Below, piece after piece: positions 6,039 through 6,935 of a DNA stretch of 6,935 nt. This stretch comes from Hyphomicrobiales bacterium (GTDB lineage: Bacteria; Pseudomonadota; Alphaproteobacteria; Rhizobiales; Aestuariivirgaceae). Each line of letters begins with the position of its first letter. Positions within the stretch are counted from its first letter, which is position 1. The translations under genes were made by a program, and so were the position numbers. The stretch covers positions 1-6,935 of the forward strand of contig JALWJW010000073.1 of NCBI GenBank assembly GCA_026996935.1. The letters run 5' to 3'. The notes beneath the pieces are model-generated. The model was not told where the DNA came from. It did no database searches and saw only the letters and a list, made by a program, of their open reading frames with translations.

Positions 6039-6656
6039 ATGAAAAAAATACTAAATCGACCGATGTTGGCAATAGTGGCCACGGTAATTGGATTTTCGCC
6101 TGCTGTGGCGCAAGTAGTGGCGCAAGATGATCGCGAACTGATTAAGTTGCCAGTCAAGCAGCAGAACCTTTTGCTGGCTGAAATGCGCGGGTTGCTGGAA
6201 ACAGTTGATGACATGCTCGGTGCATTGGCGCAGGGTGACATGAAAAAGGTTAAATACATTGCGGACTACAGACTTGGTTTTGGTCATGCTCGTTTTAAAA
6301 AAATGCTTGAATCCGGCATACCTGAAAGCCAGGTCGAAAAGCTGCGTCTTGAAATGCTTAAACGGCGTAAAAGTGGCGGTGGCCACGGTGGCGGATATGG
6401 CAGTGGACAAGGCAGCGGACATGGTGCCGGACAAGGCGGGCGTGGCGGTGGTTTTGGCCAGGGGGTCGGGCGCTTTATGCCACCTGAGGTACGTCAGTTG
6501 GGTCGGGCAATGCATGAAAGTGCCGGTAAAATATCAATTACGGTTAGTAAGATAAAAGGTGAGCCAACCGCGCAAGACTATAAAGCGATTTTGGCAGATC
6601 TGCAGGCATTGACCAGCACGTGCCGAGCTTGTCATGTGTCTTATAAAGTCCGATAA
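6039..6656 (+). CDS. Periplasmic cytochrome c-prime-family protein with a Gly/His-rich insert, 205 aa
   Basis: A Sec signal peptide covers about residues 1-25 (MKK start, hydrophobic 'PMLAIVATVIGF', cleavage near 'PAVAQ'). The mature part looks like a four-helix cytochrome c-prime: 'QQNLLLAEMRGLLETVDDMLGALAQGDMKKV' (about 41-71), 'ESQVEKLRLEMLKRRK' (97-111), 'RFMPPEVRQLGRAMHESAGKISITVSKI' (145-172), and a last helix ending 'CRACHVSYKVR'. There Cys195 and Cys198 bind haem covalently and His199 is the proximal ligand. A haem motif at the extreme C-terminus is diagnostic. Met49 might be a sixth ligand, as in c556-type members, but this is uncertain. Residues 113-144 are a Gly/His/Gln-rich stretch with three His or Tyr-flanking repeats, lengthening the usual inter-helix loop. 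The family binds NO/CO or transfers electrons; the role here is unknown. Confidence 0.85.
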   Translation: MKKILNRPMLAIVATVIGFSPAVAQVVAQDDRELIKLPVKQQNLLLAEMRGLLETVDDMLGALAQGDMKKVKYIADYRLGFGHARFKKMLESGIPESQVEKLRLEMLKRRKSGGGHGGGYGSGQGSGHGAGQGGRGGGFGQGVGRFMPPEVRQLGRAMHESAGKISITVSKIKGEPTAQDYKAILADLQALTSTCRACHVSYKVR

Positions 6657-6660
6657 AATA

Positions 6661-6694
6661 AACGCCGCGCACTCGTGGGCGAGTACGCGGCGTT
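6661..6694 (-). terminator. Very strong hairpin, intrinsic terminator on the minus strand
   Basis: AACGCCGCG (6661-6669) pairs with CGCGGCGTT (6686-6694) and ACTCG (6671-6675) with CGAGT (6680-6684), loop TGGG. The only interruption, C6670/A6685, is a mismatch on the plus strand but a G-T wobble on the minus strand. There the stem is therefore continuous for 15 bp, and it is followed by the T-rich TATTTTAT. On the plus side no T-run follows, although it starts 5 nt after the cytochrome stop and may also block or protect that mRNA's end. Confidence 0.7.
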
Positions 6695-6695
6695 C

Positions 6696-6807
6696 AGTGC
6701 GTAACGCGTTTAAATGAATTCACTTGCTGTACCTGAACGGCCTTGCATGGCAAGCCCTGCCTCAGGCAAGCAAGTAAATGCTTGAAACCAAGCAAACGCG
6801 ACGCACT
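6696..6807 (-). ncRNA. Candidate small structured RNA (strand tentative)
   Basis: AGTGCGT-AA-CGCGTTT (6696-6711) pairs with AAACGCG-ACGCACT (6794-6807), giving 14 Watson-Crick pairs with one 2-nt bulge. Inside lies an imperfect rod: ACTTGC/GCAAGT (6722-6727/6770-6775), CCTGA/TCAGG (6732-6736/6762-6766), CTTGC/GCAAG (6742-6746/6750-6754, loop ATG). A small hairpin TGCTTG-AAAC-CAAGCA (6779-6794) sits on one side of the junction. There is no reading frame, so the pairing is not a by-product of coding. Minus is preferred because the wobble-compensated terminator at 6661-6694 follows directly. A weaker plus-strand hairpin GGCATC-ATCC-GGTGCC (6813-6828) followed by CTTTACGTTT leaves the plus strand possible. 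The shape (closing stem, asymmetric bubble with a side hairpin, apical rod) recalls 6S RNA, but I see no diagnostic 6S sequence. Confidence 0.45.
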
Positions 6808-6857
6808 TTAGTGGCATCATCCGGTGCCCTTTACGTTTAGCCCCCGCAAAACATAAA

Positions 6858-6891
6858 GGCTAAGCCCGTGTGACGGGGCTAGGTTTTAGCC
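6858..6891 (-). terminator. Terminator-like hairpin with alternative partners
   Basis: On the minus strand the arms at 6882-6873 and 6869-6860 pair around CAC with 8 Watson-Crick pairs, one G-T wobble and one mismatch. An outer GGCTAA/TTAGCC pair can also form (6886-6891 with 6858-6863). CCTTTATGTTTT follows on the minus strand. It probably ends whatever gene enters from the right edge on the minus strand. The same segments can instead pair with 6837-6844. Confidence 0.45.
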
Positions 6892-6935
6892 GGCATGTGC
6901 TCACTGTATGACAAGCCATCAGGCTCTATTTGGGT
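6879..6935 (-). CDS. Possible C-terminal end of a minus-strand gene (18 codons visible)
   Basis: One minus frame is open from the window edge to TAG at 6881-6879 and ends '...PDGLSYSEHMPAKT'. The other two minus frames stop within 15 nt of the edge. The stop lies in the first arm of a terminator-like hairpin with a T-rich tail on the same strand, which is what the end of a gene often looks like. 18 codons are too few to identify or confirm it. Confidence 0.25.
   Translation of the reverse strand, partial: TQIEPDGLSYSEHMPAKT

Noticed and set aside
5988..6129. Short plus-strand frame MKNDLFDSP... overlapping the cytochrome start
   Set aside because: GAGGGA is immediately next to its ATG, too close to work well, and the frame runs out of phase through the signal-peptide region. 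A leader peptide cannot be excluded but is not supported.
5891..6259. 122-codon minus-strand frame with a protein-like C-terminal end
   Set aside because: Its N-terminal two-thirds is antisense to the clearly real signal peptide and first helix of the cytochrome, it is Ser/Cys/Thr-rich in the manner of a shadow frame, and no ribosome binding site stands out. Only the last 49 or so codons lie in non-coding DNA.
6895..6935. Plus-strand ATG open to the window edge (MCSLYDKPSGSIW...)
   Set aside because: Only 13 codons are visible, with a poor ribosome binding site. The competing minus frame has a terminator context, so the plus reading is less likely, though it cannot be settled without flanking sequence.
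6657..6935. tmRNA, RNase P RNA, SRP RNA or tRNA as the identity of the structured region
   Set aside because: I looked for a T-arm/CCA end, the SRP GGAAGGAAGCA-like motif and the RNase P GAGGAAAGTCCGGGC motif on both strands and found none. 6S RNA remains only a shape resemblance.

Overview
The window looks like chromosomal DNA of an alphaproteobacterium of moderate GC content. This is inferred from an E. coli-type dihydroxy-acid dehydratase, a MocR-type regulator tail, a DUF1638 protein and a small periplasmic cytochrome c-prime, plus AT-rich spacers. No species-level claim is possible from sequence reading alone. There are no tRNA or rRNA genes, transposases, integrases, CRISPR arrays or phage genes.

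Layout, left to right. 1-180 (+): the last 59 codons of a GntR/MocR-type regulator with an aminotransferase-like domain. 187-723 (-): an AT-rich hypothetical gene of 178 codons, whose TTG start overlaps the stop of the LysR regulator gene at 720-1595 (-). The regulator is divergent from a DUF1330 gene (1706-1990, +), with a near-perfect inverted repeat in the shared promoter region. A GC-rich hairpin separates DUF1330 from the convergent ilvD (2060-3916, -), the best-conserved gene here (valine/leucine/isoleucine and pantothenate synthesis). 3917-5195 is gene-poor. It holds a palindromic intergenic repeat, a degenerate second copy of it, a 71-aa hypothetical gene (-), several inverted repeats, and a 38-aa predicted membrane microprotein (4990-5106, -) with an excellent ribosome binding site. 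Then come a DUF1638 gene (-) and a divergent cytochrome c-prime-family gene (+) with a Gly/His/Gln-rich insert.

The right end (6657-6935) has no convincing complete protein gene but is dense in RNA structure. A 14-bp closing stem with one bulge encloses an imperfect rod and a small hairpin (6696-6807). A very strong hairpin with a T-rich tail on the minus side (6661-6694) adjoins it. A second terminator-like hairpin (6858-6891) offers mutually exclusive pairings. I read this as a candidate small structured RNA, probably on the minus strand, followed by its own terminator. This and the microprotein are the least-explained parts of the window.

Functional links: LysR probably controls itself and DUF1330, and the AT-rich gene is probably co-expressed with LysR. 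DUF1638 and the cytochrome share a divergent promoter region, but no pathway link can be shown. No defence system, biosynthetic cluster or mobile island is visible.
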